DNA from: Drosophila miranda
Lineage: Eukaryota; Arthropoda; Insecta; Diptera; Drosophilidae
Reading direction: 5' to 3'
DNA length: 64,000 nucleotides
NCBI RefSeq assembly: GCF_003369915.1
Contig: NW_022881603.1
Span: 28,827,522 to 28,891,521 of the forward strand
Positions 1 through 10,497 of this stretch are shown piece after piece. A model generated the notes under the pieces. It ran no database searches. It had not been told where the DNA came from and worked only from the letters and a program-made list of their open reading frames with translations. Made by a program: the position numbers and the translations under genes. The number at the start of each line of letters is the position of its first letter. Within the stretch, counting starts at the first letter, position 1.

Positions 1-16
1 ATACCAATGGAAAGTA

Positions 17-2314
17 ATGCCTTTCTGTTTACACTCCGCGGGAGCCACGTTTCAACGGACCCTCGACGCCGTTATCGGCGCAGACATGGAACCATTCGCG
101 TTCGCATATCTCGACGACATCGTCATCGTCGGGAAAAGCTTCCAGGAACACCTGAACAACGTAAAAGAAGTTTTCGCACGACTGCGAAAGGCAAACCTAC
201 GGGTCAACACGGACAAGTGTGCCTTCTTCCAGCGCCGGATAAAATACCTGGGCCACGTGATCAGCGAAGAAGGTATCCACACGGACCCCGACAAAATCGC
301 AGCCGTAAAGGATCTGAGGCCGCCGACAAACCTGAAGGAGCTAGGACAATGCGTAGGCATGGCCGGGTGGTACCGCAGATTCGTCCCAAACTTTGCCACC
401 GTAGTCCAACCAATGTCACTGCTGCTGAAGAAAGGGAAAGCATGGACATGGGGTCAAGAACAACAAGACGCCTTCGACGAGCTGAAAACACTGCTCACCA
501 CCGCACCGGTACTCGCCTGCCCAGACTTTAACGTTAAATTTTCCCTGCAGACGGACGCAAGCAACCTTGGAGTAGGCGCGGTCCTCACCCAAGAGATCGA
601 AGGGAAAGAGCGGGTCATCGCATACGTCAGTCGACGCCTCAACAAGGCAGAAGAAAACTACTCGGCCACCGACAAGGAATGCCTCGCCGTCATCTGGGCG
701 ATCCGAAAACTGCGATGCTATCTCGAAGGCTACCGATTCGACGTCATAACCTATCATCTCGCACTAAAGTGGCTGAATACCCTCGAGAGCCCTTACGGTA
801 GAGTAGCAAGATGGGCGCTCGAACTACAGCAATACCAATACGACGTGCACTATCGGGCCGGCAACCAGAACGTAGTCGCAGACGCACTGTCAAGACAACC
901 ACTGGAGACACTCTCCCGCATTGAGGAAGACGACACACCGTGCACCTGGCTTAAACAAAGGATCCAACAAGTCCAAGACGAACCCCAGAAGTACCCAGAC
1001 TACACGTACGAAAATGGGCAGCTATACCGCTATCTAGGACACGGAGCCGACGACGACGACCACATACCGTGGAAACTATGCGTGCACAAAAACGGCCGGA
1101 CGAGAGTACTCCGCGAATGCCATGACGAACCAACGGCAGGACACCTTGGCGTCCGGAAAACCATCCTGAGGACAACACAACGATACTACTGGCCAGGGCT
1201 GCGTAAGCTGTCAGAAGTTCAAAGCGCGAGGCCGTGGGCAGGATGCTCACACGTAAAGCCTAAGAACCCTTCGCCACCCTGTGTGCCGACTTCGTCGGAC
1301 CATTACCACGGTCCAAGCACGGGAACACCATCTTACAGGAATTCTTCGACACTTTCTCCAAGTGGGTCGAACTGGTACCCCTCAAGAAAGCGACAACAGC
1401 GAACCTCGAACGAGCCTTCAGAGAACGAATACTGAGCAGCTTCGGCGTACCGAAACTATTCGTCTGCGACAACGGAACCCAGTTCACCAGCCGATCGTTT
1501 AGAACATTCATGCGAAGCGCAGGCGTCGAGCTGCAACACACAGCCCCATATTGCCCCCAGGAAAACCCGACGGAGAGAGCCAATCGGACTGTGAAAACGA
1601 TGATCGCCCAGTTCGTCGACGACCACCAGAACACATGGGACGAGCTCCTACCCGAGATGACATTGGCGATCAACTCCAGCGTCTCCGAGACGACCGGATT
1701 CAGCCCCGCCTTCCTCCTGCAAGGAAGAGAGCCCCGACTCCCCGGCGCCCTCTACGACGAAGTCACGCCCGGAACAGGGAGTACGCCAGAGGCGGCCACC
1801 AGCAAAGCGGCGATGCTGAAAGAACAACATCGTCCGGAACAACATCCAGAGAGCCAGTCAAGAACAAGGGAGGCATTACAACCTCCGCCGGCGACTATGG
1901 CGCCCCGCCGTCGGATCATTGGTACTACTACGCCAACACCACCTCTCAAACGCCGCCGAGGGCTTTGCGGCAAAGCTAGCCCCGAAGTTCGACGGCCCCT
2001 ACCGGGTCAAGAGTTTTCCATCACCAAACATCGCCAAATTACAACACCGCGAAAGCCGGAAACACAAATACACCGCAAATATCAACGACCTGAGGGAGTT
2101 CCACGATCACGAGTCCGAAGAACCCACCGACCTACTCGAGAATGCTGACATCGACGAAGAAAGCAACGAGACCTCAACCCGACGCCCCAACCACGGCACC
2201 GCTGAGTCAGCAAAACCCGGGACACCCGACAAAAGACAGCACCGGCAAAAACGAGCCCGATGGCATAATACCGCCGAGAATGCAAGCGCAGCGAACCGCG
2301 CGACCACCAATTAA
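17..2314 (+). pseudogene. Broken pol of array unit 1 (RT end, RNase H, integrase)
   Basis: The frame open from 17 carries the RT catalytic box YLDD (codons 107-118), the RT connection and RNase H. RNase H has its first acid in TDAS, but the acid normally found in the TDHxxL motif is Tyr (codon 752-754). The integrase zinc finger (H-x-H then CxxC) is cut by a 32-base deletion between short CAGG repeats near 1199, which shifts the frame. An in-frame TAA (1261-1263) stands just before the integrase core. The core, with its DNGTQF motif and the glutamate in PQENPTE, resumes in another frame. A third frame shift near 1820 separates the core from the C-terminal GPY/F-type end (about 1919-2314). It cannot encode a working polyprotein. 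Confidence 0.85.
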
Positions 2315-2469
2315 TCGAACAGCGCTGACGCCAGCGAGAGAAGTAACGTAACGCTCACGACCGCGCGCCCCACAAATCCGGTGACGAAGCGAAGAGAACG
2401 AGGAAACCCCAATGCAGACCACAGAAGAAACCACAAGAGCCCGACCCACGAGTCCTCGTAACTCTCGTC

Positions 2470-2487
2470 GGGGAAGATAGGGGAGGG
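2470..2487 (+). other. Polypurine tract of unit 1
   Basis: An 18-base run of G and A broken by a single T lies directly against the TG that opens the LTR at 2488. This is where plus-strand DNA synthesis is primed in LTR elements. The same tract sits at 9304-9321 and 16187-16204. Confidence 0.85.
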
Positions 2488-2515
2488 TGTAACGAACCCA
2501 AAAGGGTTCGCTACA
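2488..2515 (+). repeat. Inverted repeat at the LTR 5' end
   Basis: The first 28 bases of the LTR form a near-perfect hairpin: a 12-bp stem with one mismatch (TGTAACGAACCC against GGGTTCGCTACA) around an AAAA loop. The same structure opens LTR 2 (9322) and LTR 3 (16205). LTR ends normally carry only a few inverted bases, shared between the two ends, so a long hairpin at one end is unusual. Confidence 0.8.
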
Positions 2516-2913
2516 ACGCCTCTCCCAACGCCCAATAAAAAACCCTGCTACTAAATTGCAGCACCTCGCCCAACGTAAATTGAACGCATGCATTATTTAC
2601 TACACGAACACCCCCCCTCCACACATAGCCACCGATTGACACGCGCCGTCTTCATAACGCTGACCAAACACACCAGGTCACGCGGACTTCCCCCACTCCA
2701 GACCAAGCAACCGGCCAGGCGCACTCTTCCGGGTTCATCGACTACAAAACGATGACACCGCGGAAGCCCACGACAAGCACCCAACGGCAAACCCGCCAGC
2801 TCGCCAAAAACGCGAAGAGTCAAAACCAGGTCAACCCACGATCGCCAGAACGGCGAAGTGCACCCCGATGCGGAAGTGCACTTTCGAACCCGCTGACACA
2901 ACACCCATTGGCG

Positions 2914-2921
2914 TATAAATA
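2914..2921 (+). promoter_or_regulatory. LTR TATA box
   Basis: TATAAATA lies in a GC-rich context about 25-30 bases before the 43-bp repeat array, the expected place for the element's RNA polymerase II promoter. Equivalent boxes lie at 9748-9755 and about 16631-16638. Confidence 0.7.
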
Positions 2922-2945
2922 GACGCCGACTGAAACCAGAAAGCG

Positions 2946-3120
2946 ACTTACGCAGAAACCCGGCTCACAGTACGGTCGTGGTACCAGGACTTACGCAGAA
3001 ACCCGGCTCTCAGTACGGTCGTGGTACCAGGACTTACGCAGAAACCCGGCTCACAGTACGGTCGTGGTACCCGAACTTACGCAGAGACCCAGTCCGGAGT
3101 ACAGACGCGGTACCCGGAAC
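2946..3120 (+). repeat. 43-bp tandem repeats in LTR 1
   Basis: Units start at 2946, 2989, 3032 and 3075. Each opens with ACTTACGCAG and closes near CGTGGTACC. The first three are nearly identical and the fourth is degenerate. They begin about 25 bases downstream of the TATA box, so they should lie at the very start of the transcript (R or 5' leader). Confidence 0.9.
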
Positions 3121-3447
3121 TCACGAGAAGACATCGGCGACGAAGTAAAAATAAGTGCATTTAAACTACTAATACGTACAATAAAGTGTCAAATTATCGA
3201 AGTAAAAACACCCGATTGCGTAAGTTCACTCCAATTAGCCGAGGCACCGACTCCCCCCCACTCCACGTCCACATACACCATTCGATACACAACGCTAGCA
3301 ACGCCCGCCCAAGCCCCGATCCATCTACTCTACGATAGGCCACCCCCGACGTCTCCTTTGAAGTTCCATCCGTTTCTACAAATTTCTTGTGGATTGACCC
3401 CTGGACGGGATTGAGCTTACCTCAGCCTGAAATAGGTCCGTCACAAG

Positions 3448-3466
3448 TGGCGACCGAGCAGGGACC
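3448..3466 (+). other. Primer-binding site of unit 2
   Basis: TGGCGACCGAGCAGGGACC starts two bases after the LTR. TGG pairs with the CCA end of a tRNA. The first bases resemble the complement of a tRNA-Arg 3' end, but the match is partial, so the primer tRNA is left unassigned. The same site lies at 10282-10300 in unit 3. Confidence 0.7.
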
Positions 3467-3663
3467 CAAGGGAACGTCAGCGAGGGTTCGTGGAATAAAA
3501 CCCCACGGCCACTAGAGAAGAACAAAAGAAAACGACTCAAAGAAAACCCCGACCTCGCACAATACCAACGGCAAGAGTTGCGCAACGAGCAGAAGAAAGC
3601 GCGACACAGCGACAGAGAAACGGGAACAGTGCCGTCACCCCGAGAAGAAATTCTAGTGCCCTA

Positions 3664-5109
3664 GTGAAGGAAAAGCGCAAGCCCAGCGAAACAGCCAACT
3701 CGAGTAACAATCGAAGCGATGGAATCCCATACAGAGGAACAGCCAGTGGGTATAACCCTGGAGAATTCGTCGCCAACCCAGGGGTGAGTACCGGCTGGAT
3801 ACACAAACGCCGCCGAGAGGAGCTGGAGTCCTTCGCGGAGGAATTCGGGTTCAGCCGCGAGGGTAACGTGGAAGATTTGCGGAGAAATTTCGCCGAACTA
3901 GTCGCCGGGCCCCTCGAACAAGATGCCTGGGTCAGGTTGGCAGAGCTCGAGCGGCAGTACGCCAGATCGCCAGGACGAGCCAGATCGCCCCAGCCCGACA
4001 TCTCAGCACTAACAGAGAAGCGAAAGACGGACCCCAAACTCAGCCTACAAGTTCCAGGAGTCATGGAGGGCAAAGCCAGCACCTCACCGACATCGATAAC
4101 CGTCGAAGACCTACCGAAGCCCCCGCCCCCGGAGCCAAGGCCTTCGCCCATGAGAAGGATCTTGCCGACAGCGGGAGGAAATGGCCCCACAGACGGTCAT
4201 TACTACAGTCACGCCGCACAGATGGCGGAACGGATCCGAAAGTGGGGAATACAGTTCGACGGGCAGGACGACCCACTTTCGTTCGTCGAACTACTGGAAG
4301 AGCGTGCCCTCTCGTACGGGGTAGACATGAACTACGGGCCGCGAGCCATGGCAGAGCTCCTCACCGACCGAGCCAACCGTTGGTTCCGCACCAGCCGACT
4401 CCAGAGCGCTTCTTGGCCCGATTTCCGCCAGGAATTCCTAGCCTTCTTCCTGCCTCCCCGGTACTTCGAGCAATTGGAAGACCAGATCAGGGACCGCAAA
4501 CAAGCGGTGGGCGAACCGTTCAAGGACTTCGTCATCGAGCTCCGGTTGCTCATGCACCACGCCGGGTACGACGAAGCCAAGGAAGTTAGCCGGATCTATG
4601 ACAACACCCTCCCGGCGTACCAGCTGTACGTGCGAAGGCACGAACTGAGAAGTCTGACGCAATTAACAATGTTGGCCACAGAGTTCGAGAGTATCCAGGA
4701 ACGAAATGTACCAGCGACCCTCATCCCCCCTCGACAACCACCCAGGTACACGCGGCCAACGGCACAACAAAACGAAAGCGGGACGAATCGGGCCCAATTC
4801 CGAAAACCTCACTGGAATACCTCGGAACCCGCAAGGAAGCCGCACCAGGCCGGCGCTCCAGCACAGGAAACGGCACATCGAATGATCACCACACCCATCG
4901 CCACCCCACGCGCAGCCTGTCGACGCTGCGGAGAAGCTGGACATGTTTCTCGCGACTGCACCAACCCATCGATCCTCTTCTGTTGGGAATGCGGCAAGCG
5001 CGGAACGCGCACCGTGGGCTGTTGCCGCCGGGACCCGTCGGGAAACGACTCGCGTCCCCAGCTGACACGGGAACAGCCGGGCACGACGCTTCCTCAGACA
5101 ACCAACTAA
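3664..5109 (+). CDS. Gag of array unit 2
   Basis: This 481-codon frame encodes the structural Gag that packages the element's RNA. Residues about 190-340 read like a retrotransposon Gag (capsid) domain, with runs such as WFRTSRLQ and WPDFRQEFLAFFLP. A zinc knuckle CRRCGEAGHVSRDC follows near residue 420. A second knuckle, CWECGKRGTRTVGC, has Thr where the zinc-binding His should be. The quoted start is a GTG. The frame is open a little further upstream and has no ATG until about residue 133, so the true start is uncertain. The 3' end overlaps the protease frame, which lies one base back, as expected for -1 frameshifting. Confidence 0.8.
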   Translation: MKEKRKPSETANSSNNRSDGIPYRGTASGYNPGEFVANPGVSTGWIHKRRREELESFAEEFGFSREGNVEDLRRNFAELVAGPLEQDAWVRLAELERQYARSPGRARSPQPDISALTEKRKTDPKLSLQVPGVMEGKASTSPTSITVEDLPKPPPPEPRPSPMRRILPTAGGNGPTDGHYYSHAAQMAERIRKWGIQFDGQDDPLSFVELLEERALSYGVDMNYGPRAMAELLTDRANRWFRTSRLQSASWPDFRQEFLAFFLPPRYFEQLEDQIRDRKQAVGEPFKDFVIELRLLMHHAGYDEAKEVSRIYDNTLPAYQLYVRRHELRSLTQLTMLATEFESIQERNVPATLIPPRQPPRYTRPTAQQNESGTNRAQFRKPHWNTSEPARKPHQAGAPAQETAHRMITTPIATPRAACRRCGEAGHVSRDCTNPSILFCWECGKRGTRTVGCCRRDPSGNDSRPQLTREQPGTTLPQTTN

Positions 5110-6470
5110 GAAACCCGCTACAAGTACACGACGGCCGGATAATGGCGAGAGTGACCATCGGAGGACGGCGCGCGGAAGCCACGGTCGACACCGGGGCGTC
5201 TCGAAGCTTTATCAACGCCGACCTCGCTCGTAAACTCGGCTGCGACAACGACCTGCGAGCCGCATGCGTCCCGATACGCCTAGCAGACGGCTCGGCCCGC
5301 GAGATAACTCAGATCTTGCTAGCGCGCGTCAAACTAGACGAACAAGAGATACAGATGCCACTCTTGGTACTACCCAATATGGTAGAGCAAGCCATCATAG
5401 GGATGGATTTCCTGTGCGCCATTGAAACCACAATACAATGTGGCGCCACACGCCTCCATCTCAAAGGCTCCCAACGCCCCATCCCAAACACGCCGATTAT
5501 CACCGCCAGCCAAGTACACGCCCCCGGACCCACGAACTCGAGACCCCCGCCGCCAATGAATTCCCCGCCACGACACGAGACAAGAGCACAAGGAACAAGG
5601 AACACAGAACCCACGGCCACGACGAAGCACACTATCCCCAGGCCCACTCCAAGAAAACCAAAACTAAGCAAAGCCACGAAGAAAACGAGCCGGTCCCCCG
5701 AGGGCACCGACGCGGTTCCACCAACGAAGGGAAAAGAACCCAGGACGCCCCTCCAGAAGACAACCCGGCCCCAGCAACGACAGCCGCCACGCAGCAGCCA
5801 GGCGCTCGAGGTACCACCTCCGACCGCCACCCCGGCCCACGAACGCGTCGACACCGCCCTCGACGCGAAAACGACCCCTACGACACCGACCGACCCGCTA
5901 CTCCCGCGTCCTCTCAGGCAGGAACCGGGAAAGGCGATCACTGCCACACGAGGCACCCATCGGAACCCCGACGCACCTGGAGCCGACGCACCATCGATCG
6001 TCCCCGACATCATGGAACGCCTCCCGGGCAACACCTCGTACGGCGCCGACATGCGGCCCAGAACCACGCCTGGAGCCATGTCGGTGAACCTCACCGCCCA
6101 AACTAGCCGTCGGTCAAACGCTACGATCGCAATCGAGACCCGCACGTTCGTACATCACGCTGAGTACAACGTCGCGCAAGCACCCCCCAGGACACTCACG
6201 AGCCCCCTACTCATGATCGAGGCACCCGCCATCGTCGCCAGCATAAGCGAATACACTCGCGAAGTCGAACCACCAAGCGCATTCGACACAACAATCCCCC
6301 CCGAGAACCCCGACCACCCTTGCGACCCAGGAATCGACGACCCACCCGAGGACGATTCGGAACGAATCTCCGACCCATGGCCTCCCGACATCGCGCCGAA
6401 AATACGGAAATTCCTAGACGAGGAACTGCCAACACTCGCAGGCATCCGCAGGAACACACTATCGTCATGA
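4983..6470 (+). pseudogene. Protease and proline-rich linker of unit 2 pol, cut by a deletion
   Basis: The frame overlaps the end of gag in the -1 position. It encodes an aspartic protease with the active-site motif VDTGAS (near 5188-5205) and an IIGMDF flap-end motif near 5395. About 330 residues rich in Pro, Thr and Arg follow, with no recognised domain, leading toward the RT. The frame ends early because 16 bases present in unit 3 are missing near 6449. The RT that should follow is therefore in a different frame. Confidence 0.8.
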
Positions 6471-9148
6471 AGGACATCCGACCCATAAAACAACGGTACT
6501 ACCCGAAATATCCAGCCATGCGGCGGATCATCGATGAACAGGTCGACCAACCGATAGCTGAGGACCTCATCGAACCATCCCGGAGCCCCCACAGCGCGCC
6601 AATCGTCCTGGTCCGCAAAATGGACGGGAGATGGCGCATGTGTGTAGATTATCGGCAGCTAAACGAGCGTTCCATCCCGGACGCGTACCCGCTACCCAGG
6701 ATCAACTACATACTAGAGCGACTCCGAAATGCCCACTTCATCACGACCCTCGACCTGAAAAACGGATATTGGCAGATACCAATGGCCCGCGACAGCCGGG
6801 AAGCCACGGCATTCACGATACCCGGCCGAGGATTATACCAATGGAAAGTAATGCCTTTCTGTTTACACTCCGCGGGAGCCACGTTTCAACGGACCCTCGA
6901 CGCCGTTATCGGCGCAGACATGGAACCATTCGCGTTCGCATATCTCGACGACATCGTCATCGTCGGGAAAAGCTTCCAGGAACACCTGAACAACGTAAAA
7001 GAAGTTTTCGCACGACTGCGAAAGGCAAACCTACGGGTCAACACGGACAAGTGTGCCTTCTTCCAGCGCCGGATAAAATACCTGGGCCACGTGATCAGCG
7101 AAGAAGGTATCCACACGGACCCCGACAAAATCGCAGCCGTAAAGGATCTGAGGCCGCCGACAAACCTGAAGGAGCTAGGACAATGCGTAGGCATGGCCGG
7201 GTGGTACCGCAGATTCGTCCCAAACTTTGCCACCGTAGTCCAACCAATGTCACTGCTGCTGAAGAAAGGGAAAGCATGGACATGGGGTCAAGAACAACAA
7301 GACGCCTTCGACGAGCTGAAAACACTGCTCACCACCGCACCGGTACTCGCCTGCCCAGACTTTAACGTTAAATTTTCCCTGCAGACGGACGCAAGCAACC
7401 TTGGAGTAGGCGCGGTCCTCACCCAAGAGATCGAAGGGAAAGAGCGGGTCATCGCATACGTCAGTCGACGCCTCAACAAGGCAGAAGAAAACTACTCGGC
7501 CACCGACAAGGAATGCCTCGCCGTCATCTGGGCGATCCGAAAACTGCGATGCTATCTCGAAGGCTACCGATTCGACGTCATAACCTATCATCTCGCACTA
7601 AAGTGGCTGAATACCCTCGAGAGCCCTTACGGTAGAGTAGCAAGATGGGCGCTCGAACTACAGCAATACCAATACGACGTGCACTATCGGGCCGGCAACC
7701 AGAACGTAGTCGCAGACGCACTGTCAAGACAACCACTGGAGACACTCTCCCGCATTGAGGAAGACGACACACCGTGCACCTGGCTTAAACAAAGGATCCA
7801 ACAAGTCCAAGACGAACCCCAGAAGTACCCAGACTACACGTACGAAAATGGGCAGCTATACCGCTATCTAGGACACGGAGCCGACGACGACGACCACATA
7901 CCGTGGAAACTATGCGTGCACAAAAACGGCCGGACGAGAGTACTCCGCGAATGCCATGACGAACCAACGGCAGGACACCTTGGCGTCCGGAAAACCATCC
8001 TGAGGACAACACAACGATACTACTGGCCAGGGCTGCGTAAGCTGTCAGAAGTTCAAAGCGCGAGGCCGTGGGCAGGATGCTCACACGTAAAGCCTAAGAA
8101 CCCTTCGCCACCCTGTGTGCCGACTTCGTCGGACCATTACCACGGTCCAAGCACGGGAACACCATCTTACAGGAATTCTTCGACACTTTCTCCAAGTGGG
8201 TCGAACTGGTACCCCTCAAGAAAGCGACAACAGCGAACCTCGAACGAGCCTTCAGAGAACGAATACTGAGCAGCTTCGGCGTACCGAAACTATTCGTCTG
8301 CGACAACGGAACCCAGTTCACCAGCCGATCGTTTAGAACATTCATGCGAAGCGCAGGCGTCGAGCTGCAACACACAGCCCCATATTGCCCCCAGGAAAAC
8401 CCGACGGAGAGAGCCAATCGGACTGTGAAAACGATGATCGCCCAGTTCGTCGACGACCACCAGAACACATGGGACGAGCTCCTACCCGAGATGACATTGG
8501 CGATCAACTCCAGCGTCTCCGAGACGACCGGATTCAGCCCCGCCTTCCTCCTGCAAGGAAGAGAGCCCCGACTCCCCGGCGCCCTCTACGACGAAGTCAC
8601 GCCCGGAACAGGGAGTACGCCAGAGGCGGCCACCAGCAAAGCGGCGATGCTGAAAGAACAACATCGTCCGGAACAACATCCAGAGAGCCAGTCAAGAACA
8701 AGGGAGGCATTACAACCTCCGCCGGCGACTATGGCGCCCCGCCGTCGGATCATTGGTACTACTACGCCAACACCACCTCTCAAACGCCGCCGAGGGCTTT
8801 GCGGCAAAGCTAGCCCCGAAGTTCGACGGCCCCTACCGGGTCAAGAGTTTTCCATCACCAAACATCGCCAAATTACAACACCGCGAAAGCCGGAAACACA
8901 AATACACCGCAAATATCAACGACCTGAGGGAGTTCCACGATCACGAGTCCGAAGAACCCACCGACCTACTCGAGAATGCTGACATCGACGAAGAAAGCAA
9001 CGAGACCTCAACCCGACGCCCCAACCACGGCACCGCTGAGTCAGCAAAACCCGGGACACCCGACAAAAGACAGCACCGGCAAAAACGAGCCCGATGGCAT
9101 AATACCGCCGAGAATGCAAGCGCAGCGAACCGCGCGACCACCAATTAA
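6471..9148 (+). pseudogene. RT, RNase H and integrase of unit 2 pol, multiply frameshifted
   Basis: RT is readable from about 6471 to 7590, with the catalytic YLDD at 6941-6952. RNase H carries the same Asp-to-Tyr change (7586-7588) as the other units. The 32-base deletion near 8033, the TAA before the integrase core (8095-8097) and the frame shift near 8654 are the same lesions as in unit 1. The integrase core and C-terminal end can be read only in pieces. Units 1 and 2 therefore look like copies of one damaged template. Confidence 0.85.
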
Positions 9149-9321
9149 TCGAACAGCGCTGACGCCAGCGAGAGAAGTAACGTAACGCTCACGACCGCGC
9201 GCCCCACAAATCCGGTGACGAAGCGAAGAGAACGAGGAAACCCCAATGCAGACCACAGAAGAAACCACAAGAGCCCGACCCACGAGTCCTCGTAACTCTC
9301 GTCGGGGAAGATAGGGGAGGG

Positions 9322-10279
9322 TGTAACGAACCCAAAAGGGTTCGCTACAACGCCTCTCCCAACGCCCAATAAAAAACCCTGCTACTAAATTGCAGCACCT
9401 CGCCCAACGTAAATTGAACGCATGCATTATTTACTACACGAACACCCCCCCTCCACACATAGCCACCGATTGACACGCGCCGTCTTCATAACGCTGACCA
9501 AACACACCAGGTCACGCGGACTTCCCCCACTCCAGACCAAGCAACCGGCCAGGCGCACTCTTCCGGGTTCATCGACTACAAAACGATGACACCGCGGAAG
9601 CCCACGACAAGCACCCAACGGCAAACCCGCCAGCTCGCCAAAAACGCGAAGAGTCAAAACCAGGTCAACCCACGATCGCCAGAACGGCGAAGTGCACCCC
9701 GATGCGGAAGTGCACTTTCGAACCCGCTGACACAACACCCATTGGCGTATAAATAGACGCCGACTGAAACCAGAAAGCGACTTACGCAGAAACCCGGCTC
9801 ACAGTACGGTCGTGGTACCAGGACTTACGCAGAAACCCGGCTCTCAGTACGGTCGTGGTACCAGGACTTACGCAGAAACCCGGCTCACAGTACGGTCGTG
9901 GTACCCGAACTTACGCAGAGACCCAGTCCGGAGTACAGACGCGGTACCCGGAACTCACGAGAAGACATCGGCGACGAAGTAAAAATAAGTGCATTTAAAC
10001 TACTAATACGTACAATAAAGTGTCAAATTATCGAAGTAAAAACACCCGATTGCGTAAGTTCACTCCAATTAGCCGAGGCACCGACTCCCCCCCACTCCAC
10101 GTCCACATACACCATTCGATACACAACGCTAGCAACGCCCGCCCAAGCCCCGATCCATCTACTCTACGATAGGCCACCCCCGACGTCTCCTTTGAAGTTC
10201 CATCCGTTTCTACAAATTTCTTGTGGATTGACCCCTGGACGGGATTGAGCTTACCTCAGCCTGAAATAGGTCCGTCACA
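9322..10279 (+). repeat. LTR 2 of the tandem array (958 bp)
   Basis: Same ends, TATA box, 43-bp repeats (from 9780) and poly(A) signal as LTR 1, at an offset of 6834 bases with no difference noticed. It is shared between units 2 and 3. The polypurine tract (9304-9321) lies on its left and the primer-binding site (10282) on its right. Confidence 0.92.
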
Positions 10280-10497
10280 AGTGGCGACCGAGCAGGGACC
10301 CAAGGGAACGTCAGCGAGGGTTCGTGGAATAAAACCCCACGGCCACTAGAGAAGAACAAAAGAAAACGACTCAAAGAAAACCCCGACCTCGCACAATACC
10401 AACGGCAAGAGTTGCGCAACGAGCAGAAGAAAGCGCGACACAGCGACAGAGAAACGGGAACAGTGCCGTCACCCCGAGAAGAAATTCTAGTGCCCTA

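Larger units (their letters stand above)
1..2487 (+). mobile_element. Partial Ty3/gypsy-type LTR retrotransposon, array unit 1 (internal 3' part)
   Basis: This is the right-hand part of an LTR element whose left part lies outside the window. It starts inside reverse transcriptase and runs through RNase H and integrase to a purine-rich tract that abuts the LTR at 2488. The sequence repeats at 6835-9321 at an offset of exactly 6834 bases, with no difference noticed, including every frame-breaking indel. RT, RNase H and IN wording and the long proline-rich linker seen in unit 2 suggest the Osvaldo/Ulysses side of Ty3/gypsy. That family placement is from memory and only moderately sure. No env-like ORF follows pol. 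Confidence 0.9.
2488..3445 (+). repeat. LTR 1 of the tandem array (958 bp)
   Basis: The repeat begins TGTAACGAACCC and ends GTCCGTCACA, so it has the TG...CA ends of an LTR. It is flanked by a polypurine tract on the left and a primer-binding site on the right. It serves as 3' LTR of unit 1 and 5' LTR of unit 2 at once. It contains a TATA box (2914-2921), four 43-bp tandem repeats (2946-about 3120) and an AATAAA signal (3180-3185). I noticed no difference from LTR 2. Confidence 0.92.
3446..9321 (+). mobile_element. LTR retrotransposon internal region, array unit 2
   Basis: This is a complete internal region of 5,876 bases between LTR 1 and LTR 2: primer-binding site, gag, protease with a long proline-rich linker, RT, RNase H, integrase and polypurine tract. 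Its last 2,487 bases repeat unit 1. It differs from unit 3 by a handful of substitutions in gag and by several indels downstream. It carries its own frame-breaking deletion near 6449. Confidence 0.92.

Noticed and set aside
2946-3120. Regular 43-bp repeats resembling a CRISPR array
   Set aside because: The units are contiguous with no unique spacers, lie inside LTRs and recur in each LTR of a eukaryotic retroelement.
5309-6145. Long minus-strand ORF opposite the protease-RT linker
   Set aside because: It recurs only because the unit is repeated. The plus-strand linker is the coding strand and the minus frame has low-complexity Val/Gly/Ser composition.
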